A stretch of DNA of 64,000 nucleotides, taken from NCBI RefSeq assembly GCF_018130065.1, contig NZ_JAFCME010000025.1, positions 1-64,000 on the forward strand, written 5' to 3'. The stretch comes from Bradyrhizobium sp. AUGA SZCCT0158 (GTDB lineage: Bacteria; Pseudomonadota; Alphaproteobacteria; Rhizobiales; Xanthobacteraceae). Numbering within the stretch: position 1 is the first letter of the stretch; every line of letters starts with the position of its first letter. Below are positions 1-7,705 of the stretch, piece after piece. The notes below the pieces were generated by a model that had not been told where the DNA came from, did not search any database, and worked only from the letters and a program-made list of their open reading frames with translations. The translations under genes and the position numbers were made by a program.

Positions 1-61
1 CGATGCCTTCACCTCAGAGGAATGTGCCAACTACCTCAAAAACTCAGGCTATCGAACCTAA
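1..61 (+). mobile_element. 3' end of an IS630-family transposase gene (cut by window edge)
   Basis: The first 61 bases read in one frame (from base 2) as DAFTSEECANYLKNSGYRT followed by a TAA stop. The short EECANYxxxxGY ending is typical of the C-terminus of IS630-family transposases. The rest of the gene lies to the left of the window, so whether the element is whole cannot be judged. No clear terminal inverted repeat can be fixed from the bases that follow. The call rests on a motif of about 19 residues only. Confidence 0.65.
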
Positions 62-173
62 TGCCATCACGCTTTAGGACCAGCAATCGTGAATATCCGC
101 TGAAATCGGACGATAGCATTTGAGGAGGTGCGGATGTCCGCTTTGGGGCTCAAAAACCGGCGACCCGGCCGTC

Positions 174-1595
174 CTATCCGTTGCGGGTGGACTTGCGCTC
201 GGCGGATTTTCGCTCGCCCGTGACGGCATTTTCGGCCGCCCTGCTCATCAGCGACGCATAATCATGGCCGAACAGGACTTCGCAGAAGCGGATCGCCGCC
301 TTGGCCTGCATTTGCCGGTAGGCGCGCGCCTTGGTGTCGCCGCCGCGCAGCGCCTGCACCAACGCCTCGGTCGAGTGCTCGACATAATGCTGCAGGTCGG
401 AATAGGTCCGCAACGTGACCTCGTTGATCGCAAGTTCGCTGGCATAGGTGCGGCAAACCGCGACGAAATCGATCAGGGCCGCGGTTTCCTCGACGTCCGT
501 GGCGTCGATTTTGGGAGCCGACGAAATGTCCTTGTCGGCGCGCTGGCGCAGGATGCGCCGGACCCGGCCGGGCACGCTGTCGATTTCCGACTGCAGCGAA
601 TTGGAAATGTCGGCGCGGATCGAGGTCAGCTGCTTGCCCCACGTGGAATCGTTGCGCAGGTCGAGCTCCGTGCGCAGGCCGCGCACGCCGTCATGCAGCG
701 TCTTCAGCTGCTCGCTGACATTGTCGAACTGGCCGCGCCTGATGTCGGTGCGCAGGCAGGCCGCGAGAAAGGACAGATCGTGCAGCGCGAGCGTGACGGC
801 GATGCCGTACGGCGTCGCGGCGACACGAATTTCATCGTCGGAAGCCGCCATCTTGATCGCGAGGCGGATGATCTGCCACGGCGCCGCCAGCCGCTGCATG
901 ATCAGCGACAGCGCGAACGGCAGGAGTTGCGGCGTCTGCAGCGAGGGAACATTGAGCGCCGAGGTCACCGACGCGATCTGGGATTCCGACAACGCCCGCA
1001 ACTGGCTGGCAAGCCGGCTGCCCAGCGTGTCCATCGCCTCGCGCGCGCGCAAGACCGACCCGATCGACAGGAAGTCCTCGACGACGTTGGGCGGGCCGAT
1101 ACGCGCGAGCGAACGCTGCCTGTCGTCGCCCTGCACCGGCGCCGCGACCTTGGCGATCGCTTCCGCGGCGGCGAGCTGGAACTTGCGCGTCTCGGATTCG
1201 AGGCCAGCGGTCGAACCGCTCTGCCTGATCTCGGCCAGCGCGGCTTCGAAGGCCCGCGCCTGCTCCGGCGCGCCGTCCCGGGCCAGCCATTGCCAGACCG
1301 GCAGCAGCGAGGTGCGGCGGATCTGGCCCTGCCGCATCGGGAAATTGCTTTCGACCAGAAACGGCTCGATCGGGCGAAACAGCAGGCGCGCCGGATCATC
1401 GGTCCGCGGCCGCACTTCGTCGTCTTCCTCGGTTCCGCGCACCACCTTGCGCAATTGTTCGAGCACGAGGGTGGCGACCGCGACTTCCTCGCCGCGCTCG
1501 ATCGCGCGCTCGAACGAGCGCATCAGCAGCGCCTGCGCCTGAGGCGGGAGCTGGGCGAGATAGTCCCTCAGCCGCTCGGTCGATGTCTGGCTCAT
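174..1595 (-). CDS. Conserved protein of unknown function (473 aa)
   Basis: An almost wholly helical, soluble-looking protein with no signal peptide, no membrane segment and no motif I recognise. The start is placed at the ATG giving MSQTSTERLRDYL. The frame stays open to 1748, but the extra residues are Arg/His/Gly rich and look untranslated. No strong ribosome site precedes either start, so the N-terminus is uncertain. It lies downstream of the sensor kinase gene on the same strand, about 150 bases away, and its 3' end faces the IS630 remnant. The function is unknown. Confidence 0.8.
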   Translation of the reverse strand: MSQTSTERLRDYLAQLPPQAQALLMRSFERAIERGEEVAVATLVLEQLRKVVRGTEEDDEVRPRTDDPARLLFRPIEPFLVESNFPMRQGQIRRTSLLPVWQWLARDGAPEQARAFEAALAEIRQSGSTAGLESETRKFQLAAAEAIAKVAAPVQGDDRQRSLARIGPPNVVEDFLSIGSVLRAREAMDTLGSRLASQLRALSESQIASVTSALNVPSLQTPQLLPFALSLIMQRLAAPWQIIRLAIKMAASDDEIRVAATPYGIAVTLALHDLSFLAACLRTDIRRGQFDNVSEQLKTLHDGVRGLRTELDLRNDSTWGKQLTSIRADISNSLQSEIDSVPGRVRRILRQRADKDISSAPKIDATDVEETAALIDFVAVCRTYASELAINEVTLRTYSDLQHYVEHSTEALVQALRGGDTKARAYRQMQAKAAIRFCEVLFGHDYASLMSRAAENAVTGERKSAERKSTRNG

Positions 1596-1744
1596 GCGCC
1601 CGGTGTGGATATGCGTGTGTCGTCCGGACGGCAAAGCGCGTCCAACCGCCATCATAAAAGTGCGCGCGTTAAGAAGTCGTTTAGGAATGATGAAATCAAG
1701 GGCGGCATGGCCGGGTCCCGGACCGGATTCAATCGCTTTCGCGC

Positions 1745-3178
1745 TCAAACCCCCGGCAGCACCAGCTCGGCCCGCAACCCGCCGATCGGGGCATCGCCGA
1801 GCGCAAGGCTGCCGCCATAGAGGGCCGCAAGATCGACCACGATCGAGAGCCCGAGACCAGAGCCCGGCTTGGATTCGTCCAGCCGCTGTCCGCGCCGCGA
1901 GACCTGCGCGCGCTCGTCGGCCGACAGCCCGCGGCCGTCATCATCGACGATGATCCGCAGCCGCGGCCCGGCGCTTGGCTCCGCCGCCGGCTCGACCAGC
2001 ACCTCGATCAGAACCTGGGTGGCGGTCCATTTGCAGGCGTTGTCGACCAGGTTGCCCGCCATCTCCTCGAGGTCCTGGCGTTCGCCGCGAAACTTCGCGC
2101 GAGGATCGGCTTTCAGATTGATCGTGATGGCGCGATCCCGGTGGATCTTTTCCATGGTCCGCCGCAATGCCTCCATCGCGGGCGCGACCTCGGTGACGGT
2201 GCCGACCACGGTGACGCGCGCGGCGATGCGCGCGCGCTCCAGGTGGTGGGCCACCTGATCGCGCATCACGTCGGCCTGCTCCAGCACCTTGCTGGCAAAG
2301 GCATCGACGGGGTGCGCGGCGGCCTCGTTGACGATCACGGAGAGCGGCGTCTTGATGGCGTGGGCGAGATTGCCGACATGGGTGCGGGCGCGCTCGACGA
2401 TTTCCCGGTTGGCGTCGATCAGCGCATTGGTCTCGCGCGCCAGCGGAGCGATCTCGACCGGGAACTCGCCCTCCAGCCGTTCGGCACGGCCGGAGCGGAT
2501 ATCGGCGATCGATTCCGAGATGCGCTTGAGCGGCGCAAGTCCGAAGCGGACCTGGAAGATCGTGGTCAGCAGCAGCACGATGCCGAGCGCCGCGAAAGTG
2601 CCGCCGAGGTAATAGTCGAAGCTGCGCGTCTCGTCGAAGATCTCGGCGGCATCGCCGGCGACGCCGATCAGGAATTTGCCGTCCGCGCCGAGGTCGACCG
2701 GCCGCTCCACCATCCGCAAAGTCTGCCCCTCGGGACCGTCGACATAGCCGAGACGGATGCCCGCCGCGGTCAATTCGGCACCGTGCTCCTCGAGTTTCGG
2801 CAGCTTCTTGTCCCACAGCGAACGCGACACCCGCGCTTCGGGCTTGTCGCCGTCGGTGCGCACGACCTGCCAGTACCACCCCGACAGCGGCAGCTCGAAC
2901 AACGGCTCGCCAAGCGACTGGAACGGGTGGTCGGGCGGCTCGTCCGGGGTTGCGACCTCGGCGATCAGGGTACGCAGATAGAGATTCAGGCGGCGGTCGA
3001 AGGCGCGCTCGGTGGCATCGCGATAGACCGACGACAGCACGAACCCGGTGATGACAAGGATCACCACCACCCACGCGGTCGCCGACAGGAACAACCGTGT
3101 GGCGAGCGAGGAGCCGCGCATCAGGACGCGATCCCGAACAGGAGAGGCCGGCTTTCGGAACTGATCATGCCCGGACAA
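1745..3178 (-). CDS. feuQ: Two-component sensor histidine kinase, FeuQ/PhoQ-like
   Basis: Membrane sensor kinase of 477 aa. An N-terminal membrane segment (about residues 30-50) precedes a periplasmic region, a second membrane segment near 200 and a HAMP-like stretch. The phosphoacceptor box NLAHAIKTPLSVI has its His at about residue 273. N- and G-boxes follow (NLVDNACKW, DDGRGL, GSGLGLSIV). It lies 47 bases downstream of the OmpR-type regulator gene and clearly forms its pair. In rhizobia the FeuP/FeuQ pair controls envelope functions and cyclic glucan export; the stimulus here is not visible. A shorter start at MRGSSLATRLF (residue 20) is possible. The name follows resemblance of the pair, not a search. 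Confidence 0.88.
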   Translation of the reverse strand: MSGHDQFRKPASPVRDRVLMRGSSLATRLFLSATAWVVVILVITGFVLSSVYRDATERAFDRRLNLYLRTLIAEVATPDEPPDHPFQSLGEPLFELPLSGWYWQVVRTDGDKPEARVSRSLWDKKLPKLEEHGAELTAAGIRLGYVDGPEGQTLRMVERPVDLGADGKFLIGVAGDAAEIFDETRSFDYYLGGTFAALGIVLLLTTIFQVRFGLAPLKRISESIADIRSGRAERLEGEFPVEIAPLARETNALIDANREIVERARTHVGNLAHAIKTPLSVIVNEAAAHPVDAFASKVLEQADVMRDQVAHHLERARIAARVTVVGTVTEVAPAMEALRRTMEKIHRDRAITINLKADPRAKFRGERQDLEEMAGNLVDNACKWTATQVLIEVLVEPAAEPSAGPRLRIIVDDDGRGLSADERAQVSRRGQRLDESKPGSGLGLSIVVDLAALYGGSLALGDAPIGGLRAELVLPGV

Positions 3179-3225
3179 AAGAGTAAGCGCGCTACTTCTT
3201 CAAGACCTTTATCGCGCGCCAGTCG

Positions 3226-3909
3226 TCACGTACCCGGGGCCGGCGGCGTCAGGAGATAGCCGAGCCCGCGCACGGTCTGGATGATATCGACGTCGAGCTT
3301 CTTGCGGATACGGCCGACGAACACTTCGATGGTATTGGAATCGCGGTCAAAATCCTGGTCATAGAGATGTTCGACCAGTTCGGTGCGCGACACCACGCGT
3401 CCGGTATGATGCATGAGATAGGCGAGCAGGCGGTATTCGTGCGACGTCATCTTGATCGGATTGCCTGACACGCTGACCCGGCCGGTGCGGGTGTCCAGCG
3501 AAACCGGGCCGCAGGTCAGTTCCGACTGGGCGTGACCGGTCGAACGGCGGAGCAGTGCGCGGATCCGCGCCAGCACTTCTTCGAGGTGAAACGGCTTTGC
3601 GACATAGTCGTCGGCGCCGGCGTCGAAGCCCTGCACCTTGTCGCTCCAGCGGTCGCGGGCGGTGAGAATCAACACCGGCATCGCCCGTCCGTTGCGGCGC
3701 CAGGACTCCAGCACCGAGATGCCGTCCATCTTCGGCAGGCCGATGTCGAGAACGACGGCGTCATAGGGTTCACTGTCACCGAGGTAGTGCCCCTCCTCGC
3801 CGTCGAACGCGCGATCGACCACATAACCGGCATCCGTCAGCGCCGTCGTCAGCTGACGGTTGAGATCGGGGTCATCCTCGACGACAAGCAGGCGCACGCT
3901 GGCCTCCAA
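3226..3909 (-). CDS. feuP: OmpR-family response regulator, FeuP-like
   Basis: DNA-binding response regulator of 227 aa, partner of the kinase just downstream. The receiver domain (residues 5-120) has the acidic pocket EDD, phosphoacceptor Asp55 in VVLDIGLPK, a Thr in LTARD and the Lys in DDYVAKPF. The C-terminal winged helix (about 130-222) carries MTSHEYRLLAYLMHH and ends TVRGLGYLL, typical of OmpR/PhoB proteins. The segment DQDFDRDSNTIEVFVGR matches my memory of FeuP proteins. The first gene of the pair, so transcription probably begins in the 273-base gap to its right. Confidence 0.9.
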   Translation of the reverse strand: MEASVRLLVVEDDPDLNRQLTTALTDAGYVVDRAFDGEEGHYLGDSEPYDAVVLDIGLPKMDGISVLESWRRNGRAMPVLILTARDRWSDKVQGFDAGADDYVAKPFHLEEVLARIRALLRRSTGHAQSELTCGPVSLDTRTGRVSVSGNPIKMTSHEYRLLAYLMHHTGRVVSRTELVEHLYDQDFDRDSNTIEVFVGRIRKKLDVDIIQTVRGLGYLLTPPAPGT

Positions 3910-4052
3910 TGGTGTGCTTCACGAAACCTGCCACAAGATGAGGCTCATCGGCGTGAACGGCCAATGAACAGGCACTCGGCGCCATGTTACTTTTTCGTCA
4001 TGACGGCCCGCAACGGCGCGGCCCTCAGTCGCAGGCAGCACCTAAAACCCCG

Positions 4053-4142
4053 TTCCGATGGAATCGAAACAGGGCTCTAGATCTTCGTTTTGACGCGTCT
4101 TCTTCACGCGAACCGGTGTCCACTTCGCTTGAAAACGCTCTA
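4053..4142 (+). repeat. Dispersed two-part hairpin repeat, copy A
   Basis: A near-palindrome (GTTCCGAT, three bases, ATCGAAAC) is followed by GGGCTCTAG and then a block running from TTTTGACGCGT through CACGCGAACCGG and CCACTTCGCT to GAAAACGCT. The second block recurs at 15197-15260 (inverted) and 38836-38887. All copies sit between genes. From memory, elements like this are abundant in Bradyrhizobium chromosomes. Confidence 0.75.
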
Positions 4143-4182
4143 GCCTGCCGAATCGGAGGCCCAAAGCGGCCAAAAAGCGCGG

Positions 4183-4863
4183 CTAACGGCCGTCTGCCCC
4201 GCGGACCACGATCAAATTGACCGGGCCGCCCGGCCGGCCATCGTCGAACACGCCAACCGTCAACCGCCCGGTTTTCCAGGCGGCGGTATCGAGATTGGTG
4301 CGGCCCTCGTACAACAGCGGGCCGTCGGGATCATTGTCATGGCCGTGCACGACGTGGAGCTCGCCGAACCCGCTCGAATCGTCCTTCGGGTAGCGTTTCC
4401 ATAACAGGGTCTTTTCGCTCTGCTTCTCCAGCGGCGTCCCTGCCTCGACGCCCGCGTGCACATAGAGGCGGTGCGCATCGACATACAGCAGCCGCAATTG
4501 ATCGAGCCACGCGATATGGGCCTGCGGCACCGCGGCGGGATCGCCGCCATAGGACGCCAGCGCCGCATCGCCGCCCCGCTCCAGCCAAAAAGCCTGTTTC
4601 GCCGGATCGCGCAGCCCTTCGACCATCATCGCGTCGTGATTGCCCTTCAACGCAACAAAGCGCCAGCCGCCGCCGATACCTGGCAGCAGCCGGTCGATCA
4701 CCTGCCTGCTCTGCGGGCCCTTGTTGACGTAGTCGCCGATGGTGACGATGACGCCGGCTTTGCCGGACGCATGCGCGTCGATCTCCAAAAGCGCGCGGCT
4801 CAGAAGATCATCGCGACCATGAATATCCGGAATGACGTAGGTGAAGCTCATCCGCGTACGCAT
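4183..4863 (-). CDS. Metallophosphoesterase, Ser/Thr protein phosphatase-like
   Basis: A calcineurin-type phosphoesterase of 226 aa. Metal-binding motifs appear in the family order: DIHG near residue 14, GDYVNKGP (the GDxxDRG position, with Asn for Asp and Lys for Arg) near 43-50, GNHD near 75, and HAGV and HGH later. The order and length fit bacterial PrpA/ApaH-like phosphatases that cleave phosphoesters or phosphoproteins. The start may be MSFTYVIPDIHG, four residues in. The gene stands alone between the repeat copy A and a small membrane protein gene. Confidence 0.85.
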   Translation of the reverse strand: MRTRMSFTYVIPDIHGRDDLLSRALLEIDAHASGKAGVIVTIGDYVNKGPQSRQVIDRLLPGIGGGWRFVALKGNHDAMMVEGLRDPAKQAFWLERGGDAALASYGGDPAAVPQAHIAWLDQLRLLYVDAHRLYVHAGVEAGTPLEKQSEKTLLWKRYPKDDSSGFGELHVVHGHDNDPDGPLLYEGRTNLDTAAWKTGRLTVGVFDDGRPGGPVNLIVVRGADGR

Positions 4864-4965
4864 TTCCGGCTAGGGGACTCCACGGTGCTATTCCAACCGC
4901 ACGCCACCGGCAACCGGCTTGCATTGTCCGGCCGGGCTGCCGGCGACTGTATTTTGCTCCGTCCC

Positions 4966-5118
4966 TTACGTCCGGAAGAACACGAACCAGACCACGCCCA
5001 GGATCAGGATCGCCAGTCCAGTCGAGACGGTCAGGAGCGCCAGCACCGACGGGCCGGGTTCGGCCTGACGTGCCTCGGTCGGAGTTTCGATAATCTGGCC
5101 ATGTCGACGCGTTGCCAT
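4966..5118 (-). CDS. Small single-span membrane protein (50 aa)
   Basis: A short gene translating as MATRRHGQII, then a polar stretch rich in Glu, Pro and Ala, then one hydrophobic segment of about 24 residues (from SVLALLTV to WFVFF), ending RT. The predicted layout is a cytoplasmic tail with one membrane helix at the C-terminus. The function is unknown. The codon pattern and the clean hydrophobic segment support a real gene; it is short, so support is moderate. Confidence 0.6.
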   Translation of the reverse strand: MATRRHGQIIETPTEARQAEPGPSVLALLTVSTGLAILILGVVWFVFFRT

Positions 5119-5201
5119 GGGGGACCTCATTTGCCTAAGTGCCTGTAATGCCAGCTATTGCTTCGACACCACCCGTCAAAAGCAACGCATGATGACAAAT
5201 G

Positions 5202-5271
5202 ATGTTCCGGGGCTTCTCAGAGGGCATTTTGCAGTCAGGTCGTAACAGGTCGCAGTCGAACGCCGGAACAT
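5202..5271. promoter_or_regulatory. Inverted repeat upstream of ku
   Basis: ATGTTCCGG at 5202-5210 and its exact reverse complement CCGGAACAT at 5263-5271 flank about 52 bases in the gap before the Ku gene. The second arm overlaps GAAC-4-GAAC, which resembles but does not match the alphaproteobacterial LexA spacing (GTTC-7-GTTC). It may be an operator pair or chance. Confidence 0.3.
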
Positions 5272-5384
5272 ATCGCTCGGTCTCGGTTAACGCCGTTGGC
5301 AGATTCCCTCCCCCGCCGTGTTTGAAACCGGGTCTACCGATGGTATTCTTCACGGTCGTCTGTTGCGTCTGTTCGGAGTTTCCC

Positions 5385-6374
5385 ATGGCCCCCCGCGCCA
5401 ACTGGAAGGGCTTCTTGCGCCTTTCCCTCGTGACCTGCCCGGTCGCCCTGTATCCGGCGACCTCGGATACCGAGAAGGTCTCGTTCAACCAGATCAACCG
5501 CAAGACCGGCCATCGCATCAAATATGCCAAGGTCGATGCCGACACCGGCGAGGAAGTCGCCAACGAAGACATCATGAAGGGCTACAAGATCGACACCGAC
5601 ACCTATATCGAGGTGTCGAAGGACGAGCTTGACGATCTCGCGCTGGAATCGACCCGCACCATCGAGATTGATGAGTTCGTACCGCGAGCGGATATCGACA
5701 GCCGCTACGTGATCCGTCCCTATTATCTCGTGCCGGACGGCAAGGTCGGCCACGACGCGTTCGCGGTGATCCGCGAAACCATCCGCAGCATGGACAAGGT
5801 CGCGATCGGCCGCGTGGTGCTGACCAACCGTGAACACATCATCGCACTGGAGCCGCTCGACAACGGCCTGATGGGAACCCTGCTGCGCTACCCCTATGAG
5901 GTCCGCAGCGAGAAGGAATATTTCGACGACATCCAGGACGTGAAGATCACCAAGGATATGCTGGATCTGGCCAAGCACATCGTCGAGCAAAAATCCGGAT
6001 CGTTCGAACCCGAGCAGTTCGAGGATCGCTACGAGCAGGCGCTGATCGACCTGATCAACCAGAAGCGCAACGGCCTGAAGACATCGCCGAAGGCAGCAGC
6101 GAAGACCGGCGGCAACGTCATCAATCTGATGGACGCGCTGAAACGCAGCCTCGCCAACGAGAAACAGGCCGCTCCTGCCGCAGCCAAGGAAAGCGGCAAG
6201 GAAAACGGCAAAGCCAAAGGCAAGAAGCCGCGCAAGGCAGCCGCCGGCCAGCGCGAAATGCTGCTGCCGATCTCAGGCAGCGGCAAGCGCGCCGCCAAGG
6301 AGACGGTCAAGGAAGCGCCGAAGAAGGCCGAGAAGCCGGTTCGCACTTCCGCCCACACCAAGAAGGCCAGTTGA
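5385..6374 (+). CDS. ku: Ku protein, non-homologous end joining
   Basis: DNA-end-binding Ku homolog of 329 aa, starting at ATG 5385 (MAPRANWKGFLRLSLVTCPV), the conserved bacterial Ku opening. The frame is open upstream, but those residues do not look like Ku. The beta-barrel core covers about residues 1-260 and contains the usual GYKID and VLTNREHIIALEP stretches. The last 75 residues are a Lys/Ala-rich tail that in other Ku proteins binds DNA or recruits ligase. In bacteria Ku dimers hold broken ends for ligase LigD; no ligD lies in this window, so its partner must be elsewhere. Confidence 0.95.
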   Translation: MAPRANWKGFLRLSLVTCPVALYPATSDTEKVSFNQINRKTGHRIKYAKVDADTGEEVANEDIMKGYKIDTDTYIEVSKDELDDLALESTRTIEIDEFVPRADIDSRYVIRPYYLVPDGKVGHDAFAVIRETIRSMDKVAIGRVVLTNREHIIALEPLDNGLMGTLLRYPYEVRSEKEYFDDIQDVKITKDMLDLAKHIVEQKSGSFEPEQFEDRYEQALIDLINQKRNGLKTSPKAAAKTGGNVINLMDALKRSLANEKQAAPAAAKESGKENGKAKGKKPRKAAAGQREMLLPISGSGKRAAKETVKEAPKKAEKPVRTSAHTKKAS

Positions 6375-6403
6375 TCGCGCAGGCATTCGGCCGGTAACGC
6401 GCG

Positions 6404-6640
6404 ATGCCGTGGTCGACGCCGTTCGATGAGCCGATCGCACTGCGCGGCGGCCGCACGCTCACGACGCTGCAGCACGCCGCCGACTACGTCATGAAACTGC
6501 CAGAAGCCGACCAGCAGGAAGCGCGCTGGCAAACCGCGGTCGAGCATTTGATCAGGGCTGCGGAGACCGGCGGCGGGTGGCTGATGTTCGCGCGGATCGC
6601 AATGATGCGTGCGCTATATGCGGATGAAAACGACCGGTAA
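6404..6640 (+). CDS. Conserved small protein of unknown function (78 aa)
   Basis: Begins MPWSTPFDEPIALRGGRTL and has a Leu/Ala-rich helical middle (QHAADYVMKLPEAD). It lies 29 bases after ku on the same strand and may be co-transcribed with it. There is no signal, membrane segment or motif to suggest a role. Balanced composition and a convincing start make it probably real. Confidence 0.65.
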   Translation: MPWSTPFDEPIALRGGRTLTTLQHAADYVMKLPEADQQEARWQTAVEHLIRAAETGGGWLMFARIAMMRALYADENDR

Positions 6641-6655
6641 CGCCGCCATACGGCG

Positions 6656-6865
6656 CTAGTCCCCGCCGTCGCCATCTCCTCCGCCAAAATCAAAGCCGTC
6701 AATGCCGTCGCCGGACAGCCTGCTCCGGAACATGATATCCGTGAGCAGGAGCACAACCAGTATGGCGGCGAATACGCGCCACGGATGTTGCAGACTGTAG
6801 GCGATGACCTGCCGGCCGAAGCTGGCGATCGGTGGACCCCAGGTCCCGAACAGCAGCTCTTGCAT
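6656..6865 (-). CDS. Small single-span membrane protein next to Flp pilin (69 aa)
   Basis: A hydrophobic segment (WRVFAAILVVLLLTDIMF, about residues 29-46) is followed by a Gly/Asp-rich tail. It starts 21 bases after the Flp pilin gene on the same strand, so the two may form one transcript. Its 3' end meets the small gene at 6404-6640 head-on. It could be anchored near the pilus apparatus, but no function is known. Confidence 0.55.
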   Translation of the reverse strand: MQELLFGTWGPPIASFGRQVIAYSLQHPWRVFAAILVVLLLTDIMFRSRLSGDGIDGFDFGGGDGDGGD

Positions 6866-6886
6866 GGTGCGCGCTGCCGGCCCGTT

Positions 6887-7051
6887 CTATTTGAGCGATG
6901 TGCTGACGGTGCCGAACTTGGTGCTGAGCGCAGTGCCGACGCCGTTGACGGCACCGACGATCACGATGCTGATGCCCATCGCAATGAGGCAATACTCGAT
7001 CGCGGTCGCGCCGGACTGATCCTGGAAAAAATTCTTCAACAATCGACGCAT
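6887..7051 (-). CDS. Flp-family type IVb pilin
   Basis: Pilin precursor of 54 aa starting MRRLLKNFFQDQSGATAIEY. The leader is basic, then the segment GATAIEYCLIAMGISIVIV has the Gly, +5 Glu and Tyr of Flp pilins that TadV/CpaA prepilin peptidase cuts and the Tad machine assembles. The hydrophobic helix runs to about residue 37. A longer frame starts upstream but adds only Arg/Glu residues. No tad or cpa genes are in the window, so this is a solitary pilin gene, as is common in rhizobia. Confidence 0.88.
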   Translation of the reverse strand: MRRLLKNFFQDQSGATAIEYCLIAMGISIVIVGAVNGVGTALSTKFGTVSTSLK

Positions 7052-7267
7052 AAAAAACTCCTGTCGACGCCGCCGGAATTCTTCCCGCGCCACGCTCCAA
7101 ATGGAACCCTAGATTGGAATGATTGACGGCGTTTTGACGAACAGGATGAACGACTGATTAAGCCGGAGCCCTGACTGCACCGGTATTCCTACGGTACCAA
7201 AAATTTACTCTGAATTGTGCCGCGCCGGCCATGGTCGGCGGATCGGCGTCTTCCGGAGCGAGCGCAC

Positions 7268-7438
7268 ATGTCCACGCAGAAGCGTGAACCAGGAAAAAAC
7301 TACATCGGCCTCTTGAACGATGAGTTGGAAGAGCAGCGCACCGCCGAGAGGCGATCCGGCAACGATCGCCGTCTGACCGCGTATGTCCTCGGCCTGATGG
7401 CGGCGATGTTCAACCATCGCCGCAACGAGGCGAGATAG
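7268..7438 (+). CDS. Small hypothetical protein (56 aa)
   Basis: Starts MSTQKREPGKNYIGLLNDEL, with the basic motif ERRSGNDRR in the middle and a hydrophobic helix (AYVLGLMAAMF) near the end. A GGAGCGAG stretch just upstream can serve as ribosome site. It is divergent from the pilin gene across about 215 bases. No function is recognised. Confidence 0.5.
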   Translation: MSTQKREPGKNYIGLLNDELEEQRTAERRSGNDRRLTAYVLGLMAAMFNHRRNEAR

Positions 7439-7705
7439 TCGCCCTCCCGTCGCCCGTAGGCGCGGCCGGCTTCGAGGCCGCCGCGGCGAAGAGCGCCCGA
7501 CACGTTTCTGATCGAGTGGGAACCGCTGGACCTCGGACTCATCGGTTTGACGCCGGTATTGGTCTGTAGCAAGAGGTCCGGCGGCAAACGCATATCAGCA
7601 CTTCCCGGGGCAGGCGCCGCCCGCGCTTTACCGTGAGGAAAATTCCTGTTCCAACTGTGAGAAATCGGCCGAACGAACCGGCCTGCACACAAGGGGGAGA
7701 CCGTG

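Noticed and set aside
1669..1683. TTAA-7-TTTA as a CtrA box
   Set aside because: One mismatch in the second half and inside the overlap of two gene ends; too weak beside the two exact boxes at 27282 and 27385.
120..1820. Long open frame (566 codons) on the plus strand
   Set aside because: It is the opposite strand of the unknown gene at 174-1595; Arg/Gly/Asp-heavy composition and no domains show it to be a high-GC shadow.
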